A DNA stretch of 64,000 nt from Desulfosalsimonas propionicica (GTDB lineage Bacteria; Desulfobacterota; Desulfobacteria; Desulfobacterales; Desulfosalsimonadaceae), in NCBI RefSeq assembly GCF_013761005.1, contig NZ_JACDUS010000004.1, forward strand, positions 186,001 through 250,000. Direction: 5' to 3'. The notes beneath the pieces were generated by a model. The model did not search any database and had not been told where the DNA came from. It worked only from the letters and a program-made list of their open reading frames with translations. Made by a program: the position numbers and the translations under genes. This document shows positions 26,669-35,545 of the stretch, piece after piece. The number at the start of each line of letters is the position of its first letter. The first letter of the stretch is position 1.

Positions 26669-27882
26669 AAAACCGCATACACACTGTGGGCATGGGCATG
26701 GGCCGGGCCGACCTGTCCCAAAGGCACATGGAAGTCATTGAAAATGCGGACTTTCTGGTGGGAACGGAACGCCATCTCAACTGGTTTGCCCATCACCGGG
26801 CAAAAAAGCGCAAAATCGATTCACCCATGTCCGGGGTGCTGGCAGATATTGAAACTTTTGTGCAATCCGGGACAGTGGCTGTACTGGCAAGCGGAGATCC
26901 GCTTTTCTACGGCATCGGCACCACCCTGATCCGGCATTTCGGAGGCGATGCAGTGACGGTTTATCCCAACATCTCGTCCATGGCTGCCGCGTTTGGCCGT
27001 ATTAACCGCTCCTGGCAGGAGGCCGCAGCCGTGAGCATGCACGCAAGAGACGGCCGGCGCGTTCTTCTCCAAGCCCTGGCCGCGGCAAAACCGGTGTTTG
27101 TGCTCACCGACCCGGAAAACAGCCCGGACCGGGTAGCCCAAATGGTGCTGCAGGATTTTTCCGGAGATGTGGATATCTGGGTTGCCGAGCGCATGGGCCA
27201 CCAGGACGAGTGCATCCACAACCCGGACATCAGCCAGGCAGCCGGACAGACATGGCGCACGCCCAATTGCGTGATACTGGTTCCAAAGCCGGCATCACGG
27301 CCCGGCCCGGCGCTTTTTCCGGGTCTGCCCGAGGATAGCTACGCGCACAAACAGGGCATGATCACCAAGGCCGAAATCCGGGCGGTGGTGTTTTCAAAGC
27401 TTTGCCCCCAGCCCGGGGACGTGTTCTGGGACCTGGGAGCGGCAAGCGGGTCCGTGGCAATTGAGGCGGCTTTTTTCATGAGCGTCGGCCGGATTTTTGC
27501 AGTGGAAAAAAATCCGGAACGGGCCGCAAACATCCGCACAAATGCGGAAAAATTCGCACCGAACCGGGTGGCGGTGGTCGAAGATGACATTTCCGAGGCA
27601 ATCAAAAACCTGCCTGATCCGGACCGGATATTTGTGGGCGGGGGCGGAAAAGATCTCGAAGCAATCCTTTTGGAGGCCTGCCCCCGGCTGGCATCAAAGG
27701 GCAGGATTGTGATCAATGTCGTGGTCCTGGAAAATCTGGGCACATGCCTGGCTGTTTTAAAAAATCTCGGGCTTGCCGCAGAAGTGGTCCAGGTCCAGAT
27801 CAGCCGGTCTTCGCAAATGGCTGCGGGCATGCGCATGGCCGCACACAATCCGGTTTTTGTTGTAACCGGTGAAAAACCTTGA
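26665..27882 (+). CDS. cbiET: Bifunctional CbiE-CbiT (C5 and C15 methylation, decarboxylation)
   Basis: 405 residues. The N-terminal half (about 1-210) is a CbiE-type tetrapyrrole methylase (HTVGMGMGRADLSQRHMEVI, LASGDPLFYGIG, YPNISSMAAAFGR). The C-terminal half (about 230-405) is a CbiT Rossmann methyltransferase (KAEIRAVVFSKL, VFWDLGAASGSVAIEAA, RIFVGGGGKDLEAIL). The fused form equals CobL. RBS AAAGGGG precedes the ATG. It is the last gene before a repeat-filled gap. Confidence 0.95.
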   Translation: MKNRIHTVGMGMGRADLSQRHMEVIENADFLVGTERHLNWFAHHRAKKRKIDSPMSGVLADIETFVQSGTVAVLASGDPLFYGIGTTLIRHFGGDAVTVYPNISSMAAAFGRINRSWQEAAAVSMHARDGRRVLLQALAAAKPVFVLTDPENSPDRVAQMVLQDFSGDVDIWVAERMGHQDECIHNPDISQAAGQTWRTPNCVILVPKPASRPGPALFPGLPEDSYAHKQGMITKAEIRAVVFSKLCPQPGDVFWDLGAASGSVAIEAAFFMSVGRIFAVEKNPERAANIRTNAEKFAPNRVAVVEDDISEAIKNLPDPDRIFVGGGGKDLEAILLEACPRLASKGRIVINVVVLENLGTCLAVLKNLGLAAEVVQVQISRSSQMAAGMRMAAHNPVFVVTGEKP

Positions 27883-27934
27883 TGGTTTCGTAAAACGCTT
27901 TTTATGCCGCCTGGCATCTTTGCACACAGTCGGC

Positions 27935-28022
27935 CATGATGCCGGCCCGGGGGTGGTTTGCGAGTCGCATTGAGCGCGTAAGCGGTCAGCAGGGAGCAAA
28001 CCACCACCGGGCCGGCATCATG
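27935..28022 (+). repeat. Nested-hairpin intergenic element, copy 3 (short)
   Basis: The 27-nt arms 27935-27961 (CATGATGCCGGCCCGG...GTGGTTTGC) and 27996-28022 are complementary with one mismatch. Between them are GCATTGAGCG and CGGTCAGCAGGGAGC, the same conserved blocks as in the longer copies. The middle arm and inner TTTCAAA hairpin are missing. It lies in the 248-nt gap between cbiET and cbiF. Confidence 0.82.
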
Positions 28023-28130
28023 CGAAAATTATAGAACCAAGCACTAACAGCAACTTTGTTGATGTTACTTGGAAGTTTTCAGATGGCGCCGTAATCATTG
28101 GATAAAGCTACAAAAAAAGGAATTGAAACA

Positions 28131-28913
28131 ATGACCCAGTACCCAGTGCAGTTTGTGGGAGCCGGTCCGGGTGATCCCGAACTGATCACCGTCAAGGGAA
28201 AGCATGCCCTGGAAACAGCCGATTTGGTGGTTTATGCCGGATCACTTGTCCCGGATGCAGTGCTTACATGGGCCGGCAAGGATGCGCGCCTGGAAAACAG
28301 CGCAGAAATGGACCTGGAAGCAATCGTGGATATAATGGCGCAAACGCATTTCAACAGCGGCCGGGTGGTGCGGCTGCACTCTGGTGATCCGTCCCTGTAC
28401 GGGGCCATTGCCGAACAACTGCGAATTCTGGAACAAAAGGGCGTTGCCTGCCGTATCATTCCCGGGGTCACGGCGGCCTTTGCCGCTGCAGCCGCCCTGA
28501 AAGTCGAATACACCCTGCCGGAAGTCAGCCAGAGCCTGATTTTAACGCGCATGCAGGGCCGCACCCCGGTGCCGGAAAAGGAAAACCTGGCTTCCCTGGC
28601 CGCCCACCAGACCAGCATGGCCGTCTACCTGTCTGCCGGTCTTGCAGACAAGCTCCAGGAAGTGCTTGCAGCCAATTACGGCCCGGATGCCCCTGTTGCC
28701 GTTGTCTGCAGGGCCTCACACAAGGATGAAAAAGTCCTTTGGACAACGGCGGCAGACCTGGAAGAAACCATGAAAGCGGCTCAAATTTCCCGCCAGGCCC
28801 TGGTCATTGCCGGCCCGGCCTTAGAGGCTCAGAAAAACCGGGATTTTTCCGCTTCCAAGCTTTATGACAAAACCTTTACCCACGGATACCGAAAGGGCCA
28901 TGGATCAAAATAA
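28131..28913 (+). CDS. cbiF: Cobalt-precorrin-4 C11-methyltransferase
   Basis: 260 residues from the ATG with AAGGA 10 nt upstream; a TTG at 28098 would add 11 residues. Tetrapyrrole-methylase motifs are VQFVGAGPGDPELITVKG, VVRLHSGDPSLYGAI and CRIIPGVTAAFAAAAAL, plus the CbiF/CobM-specific LTRMQGRTPVPEKE. It starts the third block of the cobalamin locus. Confidence 0.95.
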   Translation: MTQYPVQFVGAGPGDPELITVKGKHALETADLVVYAGSLVPDAVLTWAGKDARLENSAEMDLEAIVDIMAQTHFNSGRVVRLHSGDPSLYGAIAEQLRILEQKGVACRIIPGVTAAFAAAAALKVEYTLPEVSQSLILTRMQGRTPVPEKENLASLAAHQTSMAVYLSAGLADKLQEVLAANYGPDAPVAVVCRASHKDEKVLWTTAADLEETMKAAQISRQALVIAGPALEAQKNRDFSASKLYDKTFTHGYRKGHGSK

Positions 28914-29949
28914 CCAGAAACCCGCTGTGGCGGTTTGGGTTGTCACCCCCAAAGGCGCAGGGATTGCGCAGCGCATTGCCGGCAGCCTTGAAAACGTCAC
29001 TGTCCATGCCGGCAAAAGTGCAGGCGGCCCTGAAGACGCGCTTTTTTTTGACAGCATGGCCAGGGCGGTGGAAAAACACTTCCGGTCCTATGACGCCCAC
29101 GTGTTTGTCATGGCCACGGGCATTGCCGTTCGCATGATCGGCCCCCTGCTGGATTCCAAGCATGTTGATCCGGCCGTTGTAGCGGTTGACGAGTCAGCCG
29201 CTTTTGCCGTCAGTCTTGTTTCCGGGCATCTGGGCGGGGCAAACGCCTGGGCGGAAAAAATTGCGGCCATCACCGGGGCGTGCCCGGTGATCACCACCGC
29301 CACAGACCGCGCCGGGGTGCCGGCAATCGATCTGCTGGCCAAACAACACGGCCTGACACCCAATAACCCGGAGGCCGTAAAGGCGGTAAGCATGGCCCTG
29401 ATTTCCGGCAAAACCGTGCTGCGCTATGATCCCTACCAGGTGCTGGGCCCGGAGCTCGGCCAATGGACGCAAGATATCAGCACCCCGGATTTTGGCAGCC
29501 GGCCGGGCATATACGTCTGTCATCATTGCCCTGATTTGCCGGAAAACGTGCTCGTGCTGCGCCCGGCCTCTCTTGCCGTGGGCGTGGGGCTAAACAGCGG
29601 CACTGACGCCACGCAGTTGTGTGAAGCCGTGTACTCGGCATTTAAACGCCACCGGCTTTCGGTGAAAAGCATCCGGGAATTTGCCACCATTTGCGAAAAA
29701 ACGCATGAACCCGGGCTCCGGGAAATGGCCCGGCATTTTGCCAGCCCGCTGACAGGTTACAGCCGGGCCGAACTAGCTGAAATCAGGGACGTGCCCACAC
29801 CGTCTGAAACAGTTGAAAAACACATGGGAGTCAAGAGCGTATGCGAAGCAGCAGCCATCAAAGCCGCCCGATCCGGGCAGATTCTGGTGCCCAAACAGAA
29901 GACCAAAAACACCACAGTGGCAGTGGCGGCACTGGACTTTTTATTGTAG
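28900..29949 (+). CDS. cbiG: Cobalt-precorrin-5A hydrolase
   Basis: Opens the delta-lactone ring of cobalt-precorrin-5A and releases acetaldehyde. About 349 residues. CbiG landmarks are FVMATGIAVRMIGPLL, VDESAAFAVSLVSGHLGGAN, PVITTATDRAGVPAIDLLA and VGVGLNSGTDATQL. An upstream ATG at 28864 would overlap cbiF by 50 nt; the ATG at 28900 gives a 14-nt overlap. Its last 109 nt overlap the cbiH frame, and TTTTTA sits just before its TAG stop. Confidence 0.93.
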   Translation: MDQNNQKPAVAVWVVTPKGAGIAQRIAGSLENVTVHAGKSAGGPEDALFFDSMARAVEKHFRSYDAHVFVMATGIAVRMIGPLLDSKHVDPAVVAVDESAAFAVSLVSGHLGGANAWAEKIAAITGACPVITTATDRAGVPAIDLLAKQHGLTPNNPEAVKAVSMALISGKTVLRYDPYQVLGPELGQWTQDISTPDFGSRPGIYVCHHCPDLPENVLVLRPASLAVGVGLNSGTDATQLCEAVYSAFKRHRLSVKSIREFATICEKTHEPGLREMARHFASPLTGYSRAELAEIRDVPTPSETVEKHMGVKSVCEAAAIKAARSGQILVPKQKTKNTTVAVAALDFLL

Positions 29950-30710
29950 GCATCGGGCCCGGCGGCCCGGAGCACATGTCTTTGCGGGCAAAACAGGTCA
30001 TTGAAAGCGTGCAGGTGTTGTGCGGATACACCACTTACATGGAACTGGTAAAGCCCCTGATCACAGACCAGCAGGTCATTTCCACGGGCATGACCCGGGA
30101 GGTCGACCGGGTGCAGCAGGCTGTGGAGACCGTACAGGCCGGCCGTAGCTGCGCGCTGATCTGCAGCGGGGATCCGGGCATATACGCCATGGCCGGCCTG
30201 GTCTTTGAAGTCTGCATCCAAAACCGGGTGTCGGCGGGCACTGGCCCCGGACAGGTGTCCATAGAAGTGGTGCCGGGCATTCCCGCACTGAGCGCGGGTG
30301 CGGCCCTTTTGGGGTCGCCGTTGATGCATGATTTCTGCGCCATTAGTTTAAGCGATCTGCTCACCCCGTGGGAGCTGATTGAAAAGCGCCTGCATGCCGC
30401 AGGCGCGGCCGACTTTGTCACCGTTCTCTACAATCCCAGGAGCAAAAAACGCAACTGGCAGCTCGATTGCGCCAGGCAGATCCTTTTGCAGCACCGCAGG
30501 GGAAACACGCCTGTGGGCCTTGTCACCTCGGCCATGCGGGAGGAGCAAAACATCGCCCTGACCACCCTGGCAGACCTGGACTGCGCGCAAGCGGGTATGC
30601 AGACAACGGTTTTTGTGGGAAACAGCCACACCTTTGTATCCGGGCCGCATATGATCACGCCCAGAGGGTATGGGGCAAAATACCAACTCCAATTTGATTC
30701 AGCAGGATAA
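29841..30710 (+). CDS. cbiH: Cobalt-factor III / precorrin-3B C17-methyltransferase
   Basis: SAM-dependent ring-contracting methyltransferase. The core begins LFIVGIGPGGPEHMSLRAK, followed by CSGDPGIYAMAGL and VVPGIPALSAGAALLGSPLMHDF, ending ITPRGYGAKY. The only in-frame conventional start I find is the ATG at 29841, with GGGAG about 10 nt upstream. It lies 109 nt inside cbiG and gives an unusual 33-residue polar extension. A -1 frameshift at the end of cbiG would instead join FL directly to IVGIGPG (see findings). Confidence 0.92.
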   Translation: MRSSSHQSRPIRADSGAQTEDQKHHSGSGGTGLFIVGIGPGGPEHMSLRAKQVIESVQVLCGYTTYMELVKPLITDQQVISTGMTREVDRVQQAVETVQAGRSCALICSGDPGIYAMAGLVFEVCIQNRVSAGTGPGQVSIEVVPGIPALSAGAALLGSPLMHDFCAISLSDLLTPWELIEKRLHAAGAADFVTVLYNPRSKKRNWQLDCARQILLQHRRGNTPVGLVTSAMREEQNIALTTLADLDCAQAGMQTTVFVGNSHTFVSGPHMITPRGYGAKYQLQFDSAG

Positions 30711-30712
30711 AA

Positions 30713-32233
30713 ATGACAAAGGAAACAAAACCCGCACCGTGTCTTGCCTTTCTGGGCACCGGCTCTGAGGTGGGAAAAAGCGTACTTGCCGCGGCCATGT
30801 GCCGGGTCCTGGCAAACCGGGGTTTCCGGGTGATGCCCTTTAAGGCCCAGAACATGTCCAACAATTCCGGGGTCACCCCGGAAGGCCTGGAAATGGGCCG
30901 GGCCCAAATCGTGCAGGCAGAGGCGGCCAAAACCGCCCCTCATGTGGACATGAACCCGGTGCTGTTAAAGCCCGCAGGCGACAACGGCTCCCAGGTAGTG
31001 GTCATGGGAAAGGCCACAGGCCACCAGCAGGCGGCACAGTATTACAGGGAAAAAAATGCGCTTTTCAAAACAGCGGCCGCAGCCCTTGACCGGCTGCGAA
31101 CCGGGTGCGATGTTGTGATCATGGAGGGCGCCGGCTCATGTGCCGAGGTCAACCTCATGGACCGGGACTTTGTGAATCTGCCCATGGCCGCATACGCGGA
31201 TGCACCCGTGGTGCTGGTGGCAGACATTGACAAGGGCGGGGTGTTTGCCCAGATCACCGGCACACTCCAGTGCCTGCCCCGCCATTTTTCCGACCGGATT
31301 GCCGGATTTGTGATCAACCGGTTCCGGGGAGATCCGGACCTGTTTACAGACGGTCTGACATGGCTTGAGCAAAAAACCCAGAAACCCGGCTTTGGGGTGA
31401 TCCCGTGGTTTGACCATATCCGGATTGAGGCCGAAGATGCGGTATCCATTGAAAAAGCCGCTGCTGCTGCCGGGGCACCGGTCACCGGCCCGGCCGCGGC
31501 AGTGGTCCGGCTGCCCAGAATTTCGAATTTCACCGACTTTGATCCCCTGGATGCCGCAGACGGCCTGTCTGTGCATTTTATGGAGCAACCTGTGGATCTG
31601 TCGCCTTTTTGCGCAGTTATTCTGCCCGGCACCAAAAACACCCGGGCGGATCTGCAATGGCTGCACAAAAGCGGCTGGGCGCAAGCCATCCGGTCCTATC
31701 ACCAAAACGGGGGGCATGTGCTGGGCATCTGCGGGGGATACCAGATGCTGGGAAAAAACGTCAGCGACCCCGAAGGGCTGGAAGGCGTACCCGGCACCAC
31801 CCCGGGTCTGGGTCTTCTGCCTGTTGAAACCTTTCTGGCCGCCCCCAAAACCACCACCCTGGCCCGTTTTTTCTGGGATGAAACCGAGGGCAAGGGCTAT
31901 GAGATCCATATGGGACAAACAAAACCTGTCCCGGCATCAGAATACGGAACGCCCTTATTTCGCGTAACAGCGCAAAACAGCCGGGCCTGCGATTTGGCCG
32001 ACGGGTGCGTGAGCGCAGACAACCGGGTAATGGGCACATACATGCACGGCCTTTTTGACCGGCCGCAGATCCTTGAAAAATGGCTGGCCCATATGGGCGT
32101 TCACGGGGTCCGGGTCCCGGACCTGCAGGGGCCTGCAGCCAGGGACCATCAGTACGATCTGCTGGCACAACATTTTGAGGCCCACGCAGACATTGCCGCA
32201 ATCATGGCCTGTCTTGGCATAAAGGAGGAATGA
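30713..32233 (+). CDS. cbiP: Cobyric acid synthase
   Basis: Glutamine-dependent amidation of side chains b, d, e and g. 506 residues: P-loop GTGSEVGKSVLAAAMCR, FKAQNMSNNSGVTPEG, and PVVLVADIDKGGVFAQITGT in the synthetase part. The amidotransferase domain has the nucleophile Cys in VLGICGGYQMLG and His in TYMHGLFDRP. It begins 2 nt after cbiH and overlaps cobD by 4 nt. Confidence 0.96.
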   Translation: MTKETKPAPCLAFLGTGSEVGKSVLAAAMCRVLANRGFRVMPFKAQNMSNNSGVTPEGLEMGRAQIVQAEAAKTAPHVDMNPVLLKPAGDNGSQVVVMGKATGHQQAAQYYREKNALFKTAAAALDRLRTGCDVVIMEGAGSCAEVNLMDRDFVNLPMAAYADAPVVLVADIDKGGVFAQITGTLQCLPRHFSDRIAGFVINRFRGDPDLFTDGLTWLEQKTQKPGFGVIPWFDHIRIEAEDAVSIEKAAAAAGAPVTGPAAAVVRLPRISNFTDFDPLDAADGLSVHFMEQPVDLSPFCAVILPGTKNTRADLQWLHKSGWAQAIRSYHQNGGHVLGICGGYQMLGKNVSDPEGLEGVPGTTPGLGLLPVETFLAAPKTTTLARFFWDETEGKGYEIHMGQTKPVPASEYGTPLFRVTAQNSRACDLADGCVSADNRVMGTYMHGLFDRPQILEKWLAHMGVHGVRVPDLQGPAARDHQYDLLAQHFEAHADIAAIMACLGIKEE

Positions 32234-33339
32234 TGATCCACGGACACGGCGGCAACATATTTGCCGCAGCGACGGCCCTGGGGTGCGCGCCCGAAGACAT
32301 CACGGACATGAGCGCCAATATCAACCCCCTGGGCCCCATGCCCGGCCTGCTCCATCATCTGGCCGAAAACATCCATGGCGTATGCCGGCTTCCGGAAGTG
32401 GATGCCGGCCAGGCAGCGGCCGCCTTTGCAGATTTTGAGGATATGGACCGATCCGGGGTCATTGCCGGGGCCGGCACCACGGAATTTCTCTACCTGCTGC
32501 CCCGGGCCGCGAACATCAGTGCCGCAGTGGTGGTTGGGCCCACGTATGCGGACTATGCAGACGCCCTGGCCATCAACGGCGTGAAGCATGAATTTTTCAT
32601 GCGTCATGACAGCCAGGGCTTTTCGATAGACCCGGACCGGCTCAAAACGGCTGCAAAAGGCGCGGATGCGGTTTTTTTGTGCAACCCCAACAATCCCACT
32701 GGCGGATACACGGACACCGATCTTTTGACAGACCTGGCCCGGGCCCTGCCCGACACCGTTTTTGTCATGGACGAATCCTACCTGCCCTTTGTTTCCGGGC
32801 ACGGGGAAAAAAGCCTGGCCCATGCGGACCTGCCCAATGTGGTGGTGCTCAGGTCGCTTTCCAAAATGTACTGCATCCCGGGCCTGCGGGTGGGATTCTG
32901 CGCAGCCCCCAAAGGCCTTGCCCAAACAATCCGAAACCACTGCCCGCCCTGGAGTGTTAATGCCCAGGCCCAGCAGGCGGTGATCTTTATTGCCCAAAAT
33001 CAGGACACGGCCGGAAAACATGAAGAAAAAACCCGGCAGTATCTCAAAGACCAGCGCGCCGTAATCCACCGGCGGCTTGCCGGCGTACCCGGCCTTCGGG
33101 TCCATGATTCGGATGCCACGTTTATTCTTTTGCAGGCCCGACATTTCACGGCAGCCGATGTGGCCGGCCGCATGCTCGAACACCGCCTCCTGATCCGGAA
33201 CTGTGAAAATTTCAAGGGACTTGACAGCCGTTTTTTCCGGATATCCATCAAGGACCCGGACACAAATGTCAAAGCAGCAGACCTGATTGCCGGTTATGCC
33301 CGGGAACGCGCGCAGACGGCCGGCCGGGAGAACGCGTGA
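32230..33339 (+). CDS. cobD: Threonine-phosphate decarboxylase (PLP-dependent)
   Basis: Supplies (R)-1-amino-2-propanol phosphate for the nucleotide loop. 369 residues of aminotransferase fold I: HGGNIFAAATALG start, ANINPLGPMPGL, CNPNNPTGGY, FVMDESYLPF and the PLP Lys in RSLSKMYCIPGLRVG. The family resembles histidinol-phosphate aminotransferase, but the start motif and the gene order between cbiP and cbiB support CobD. A second ATG follows immediately at 32233. Confidence 0.9.
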   Translation: MMIHGHGGNIFAAATALGCAPEDITDMSANINPLGPMPGLLHHLAENIHGVCRLPEVDAGQAAAAFADFEDMDRSGVIAGAGTTEFLYLLPRAANISAAVVVGPTYADYADALAINGVKHEFFMRHDSQGFSIDPDRLKTAAKGADAVFLCNPNNPTGGYTDTDLLTDLARALPDTVFVMDESYLPFVSGHGEKSLAHADLPNVVVLRSLSKMYCIPGLRVGFCAAPKGLAQTIRNHCPPWSVNAQAQQAVIFIAQNQDTAGKHEEKTRQYLKDQRAVIHRRLAGVPGLRVHDSDATFILLQARHFTAADVAGRMLEHRLLIRNCENFKGLDSRFFRISIKDPDTNVKAADLIAGYARERAQTAGRENA

Positions 33340-34292
33340 TGGCCGGGCTGTCCTCCGCCTGGATCATCGCCGCCGCCCTGGTCCTGGATCTGCTCATGGG
33401 CGATCCGGCCCGTTTGCCTCACCCGGTGCGCCTGATGGGCACGGCCGCAGCCCGGCTGGAAAAACCTTTCCGAGCGCTTCTGTCCAATGAATTCACAGCC
33501 GGCCTGGGCTTTGCCGCAGTTCTGGTATCGGGGATTTACGTTATCACCCTGGCCGGGGTGGTGCTTGCCCATCTGGCGCATCCCGCGGCAGGAACGGTTT
33601 TGGAAATCCTGCTGGTCTATGCCTGCATCTGCCCGCGGTGTCTTTATGACGAGGCCGGAAAGGTGCATCAGGCCATAGCGGCCGGCCGCCTTGATCAGGC
33701 CCGGGCCCTGATAGCCATGCTGATTAGCCGGGATACGGCAAGCATGGATGAATCTGCCATCAGCCGGGCAGCCATTGAAACGGTTGCGGAAAATTTTGTT
33801 GACGGCGTGCTCACCCCCCTGTGTTTTGCCGCCATCCTGGGCGCGCCCGGAGCCATGGCCTTTAAAATGATCTCCACCTTAGACTCCATGGTGGGATATC
33901 GCACGTTAAAATATGAACAATTCGGAAAGCCTGCAGCCCGACTCGATGACGCAGCCAACTGGATTCCGGCAAGGCTTTGTGTGCCCGTCATCTCCCTGGC
34001 AGCCGCCCTGGTTTGCAAAACCGGCCGCAGGGCCTTTAAAACAGCCGTATCCGAAGGCGGCAATCACAAAAGCCCCAATGCCGGACGCCCGGAGGCCGCA
34101 TTTGCCGGCGCTCTTGGCGTACGCCTGATCGGTCCGGGCATCTACCACGGCAGCCTTGTGGAAAAACCCTGGATCGGAACCGGTTTTCCCCTGCCCGGCC
34201 CGGATCACATACCCGCGGCCTGCCGCCTGATGATGGCCGCCACCCTGATTGCCGGAACGCTCATGATCGGCTTTCGGCTGATAATCGGATAG
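33336..34292 (+). CDS. cbiB: Adenosylcobinamide-phosphate synthase (CbiB)
   Basis: 318-residue membrane protein joining the aminopropanol arm to the corrin ring. Motifs are LVLDLLMGDPARLPHPVRLMG, ETVAENFVDGVLTPL, NDAANWIPARL-like DDAANWIPARL, and the closing NAGRPEAAFAGALGVRLIGP. The start is GTG at 33336 or ATG at 33339, overlapping the cobD stop. It is the last recognisable cobalamin gene. cbiJ, an adenosyltransferase and cobU/cobS/cobT are not in this window. Confidence 0.94.
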   Translation: MMAGLSSAWIIAAALVLDLLMGDPARLPHPVRLMGTAAARLEKPFRALLSNEFTAGLGFAAVLVSGIYVITLAGVVLAHLAHPAAGTVLEILLVYACICPRCLYDEAGKVHQAIAAGRLDQARALIAMLISRDTASMDESAISRAAIETVAENFVDGVLTPLCFAAILGAPGAMAFKMISTLDSMVGYRTLKYEQFGKPAARLDDAANWIPARLCVPVISLAAALVCKTGRRAFKTAVSEGGNHKSPNAGRPEAAFAGALGVRLIGPGIYHGSLVEKPWIGTGFPLPGPDHIPAACRLMMAATLIAGTLMIGFRLIIG

Positions 34293-34371
34293 CATTCCTT
34301 ATGGCCCGGTAACTGGTGGGGCTCTTGCCGGGCGCACACCCGGACCGGGATATCTGCGTTGCATTCCGGCC

Positions 34372-34390
34372 AATAATGATAATTATTTTG
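34372..34390 (+). promoter_or_regulatory. Candidate Fur box
   Basis: AATAATGATAATTATTTTG matches 15 of 19 positions of the classic Fur operator GATAATGATAATCATTATC. It lies 43 nt before the start of a small Cys-rich membrane protein gene. The rest of the 140-nt gap after cbiB holds nothing else I recognise. Confidence 0.5.
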
Positions 34391-34432
34391 TTAGTGAAAA
34401 CGTGGAGATGAATTCAACAAGGAAAATAAAAC

Positions 34433-34618
34433 ATGGAATACTTGATTATTATCATCCTGATAGCTGTTGCGCTGGGATTTTTCCTTTTCAGGAAAAACAG
34501 ACCCGCAGATCCCGCTGTCACCCCGGCCGTTGAGGCCACATATATCTGTGATCAGTGCGGGGAGCATGAATGCATCTGCCGCAAAGATGAAAACGAACAA
34601 GACAAGGCATCAAAATAA
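34433..34618 (+). CDS. Small single-TM protein with Cys cluster
   Basis: 61 residues: an N-terminal helix (YLIIIILIAVALGFFLF), a positive RKNR stop-transfer, and a cytoplasmic tail with CDQCGEHECIC, a possible metal-binding cluster. RBS AAGGAAA precedes the ATG. The layout recalls the small FeoB-associated Cys-rich membrane proteins, and the candidate Fur box upstream fits an iron link, but no feoB is nearby. It lies 12 nt before the ADP-ribosylglycohydrolase gene. Confidence 0.65.
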   Translation: MEYLIIIILIAVALGFFLFRKNRPADPAVTPAVEATYICDQCGEHECICRKDENEQDKASK

Positions 34619-34630
34619 GGAGTACCTGTC

Positions 34631-35545
34631 ATGAGCGATAACGCCAAAGCCGCTGTGCTGGCCGCATTTGCCGCAGACAGCCTGGCCCTGGGCGCCCACT
34701 GGATCTATGACCCGGAAAAAATCCAGGCAGATTTCGGCAGAATCGAATCTCCGGTGTCACCGGGCCCGGATTCCTTTCACAAGACCAAAGACAAGGGGAA
34801 TTTCACCCATTACGGGGATCAAATGCTGGTGCTGCTCCGGTCCATTGCGGAACAAAAGGCATTTGTGCCGGCTGATTTTTCCGAAAAATGGCGGGCTCTG
34901 TTTGACAACTACGACGGCTATATCGACAATGCCACCCGCAAGACCCTGGCCAATTATGAAAAAGGTGCTGGCCCGGAAAATGCGGGCTCATCGTCCAATG
35001 ATCTGGCCGGGGCCGCCCGGATCGCACCGCTGATCCGCCTTTATCCCGGGGACCCGGAAAAGCTGGTGCAAGCCGCCCGCACCCAGACGGCCATGACCCA
35101 TAACAATGAAGCTGTAATTGATGCAGCGGCATTTTTTGCCCGGGTGCTCCATGCGGTGCTCCATGGTTCGGCTCCTGCCGCAGCCATTGAAAACCTGGCA
35201 GAGGACGACGAATTTGCCATGTCCCCCATTTCCATGTATATCGGCCCGGGACTCAAATCCGCAAGCGAGCAGAGTGCTGATGCCATCGCCCGGTTCGGCC
35301 CGGCCTGTGAAATCGACCAGGCCCTGCCCGGCACCATTCATCTCATTGCCCGGTATGAAGACAATCTCAAAGAAGCACTGGTCCAGTCGGTGATGGCCGG
35401 CGGCGACAGCGCGGCCAGGGGAACTATCGCGGGGATGATCCTTGGCGCACATCTTGGCATGAAGCCGGTTTCCGGAGAATGGATCGAAAATGTCAACCGG
35501 ATCGGAGAAATCCGCACGCTTCTGGATCAAATCACCGGTTTATAA
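34631..35545 (+). CDS. ADP-ribosylglycohydrolase-family protein
   Basis: 304 residues starting after AAGGAG. The N-terminal AFAADSLALGAHWIYD matches the G-D-x-LG-type opening of the DraG/ARH fold. Later DEFAMSPIS, MAGGDSAARGTIAGMILGAHLGM matches the conserved GGD(S/T)D-A...G metal-binding motif, with Ser-Ala in place of the usual Thr-Asp. DraG relatives remove ADP-ribose from proteins such as nitrogenase reductase. The target here is unknown and activity is uncertain given the altered motif. Confidence 0.78.
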   Translation: MSDNAKAAVLAAFAADSLALGAHWIYDPEKIQADFGRIESPVSPGPDSFHKTKDKGNFTHYGDQMLVLLRSIAEQKAFVPADFSEKWRALFDNYDGYIDNATRKTLANYEKGAGPENAGSSSNDLAGAARIAPLIRLYPGDPEKLVQAARTQTAMTHNNEAVIDAAAFFARVLHAVLHGSAPAAAIENLAEDDEFAMSPISMYIGPGLKSASEQSADAIARFGPACEIDQALPGTIHLIARYEDNLKEALVQSVMAGGDSAARGTIAGMILGAHLGMKPVSGEWIENVNRIGEIRTLLDQITGL

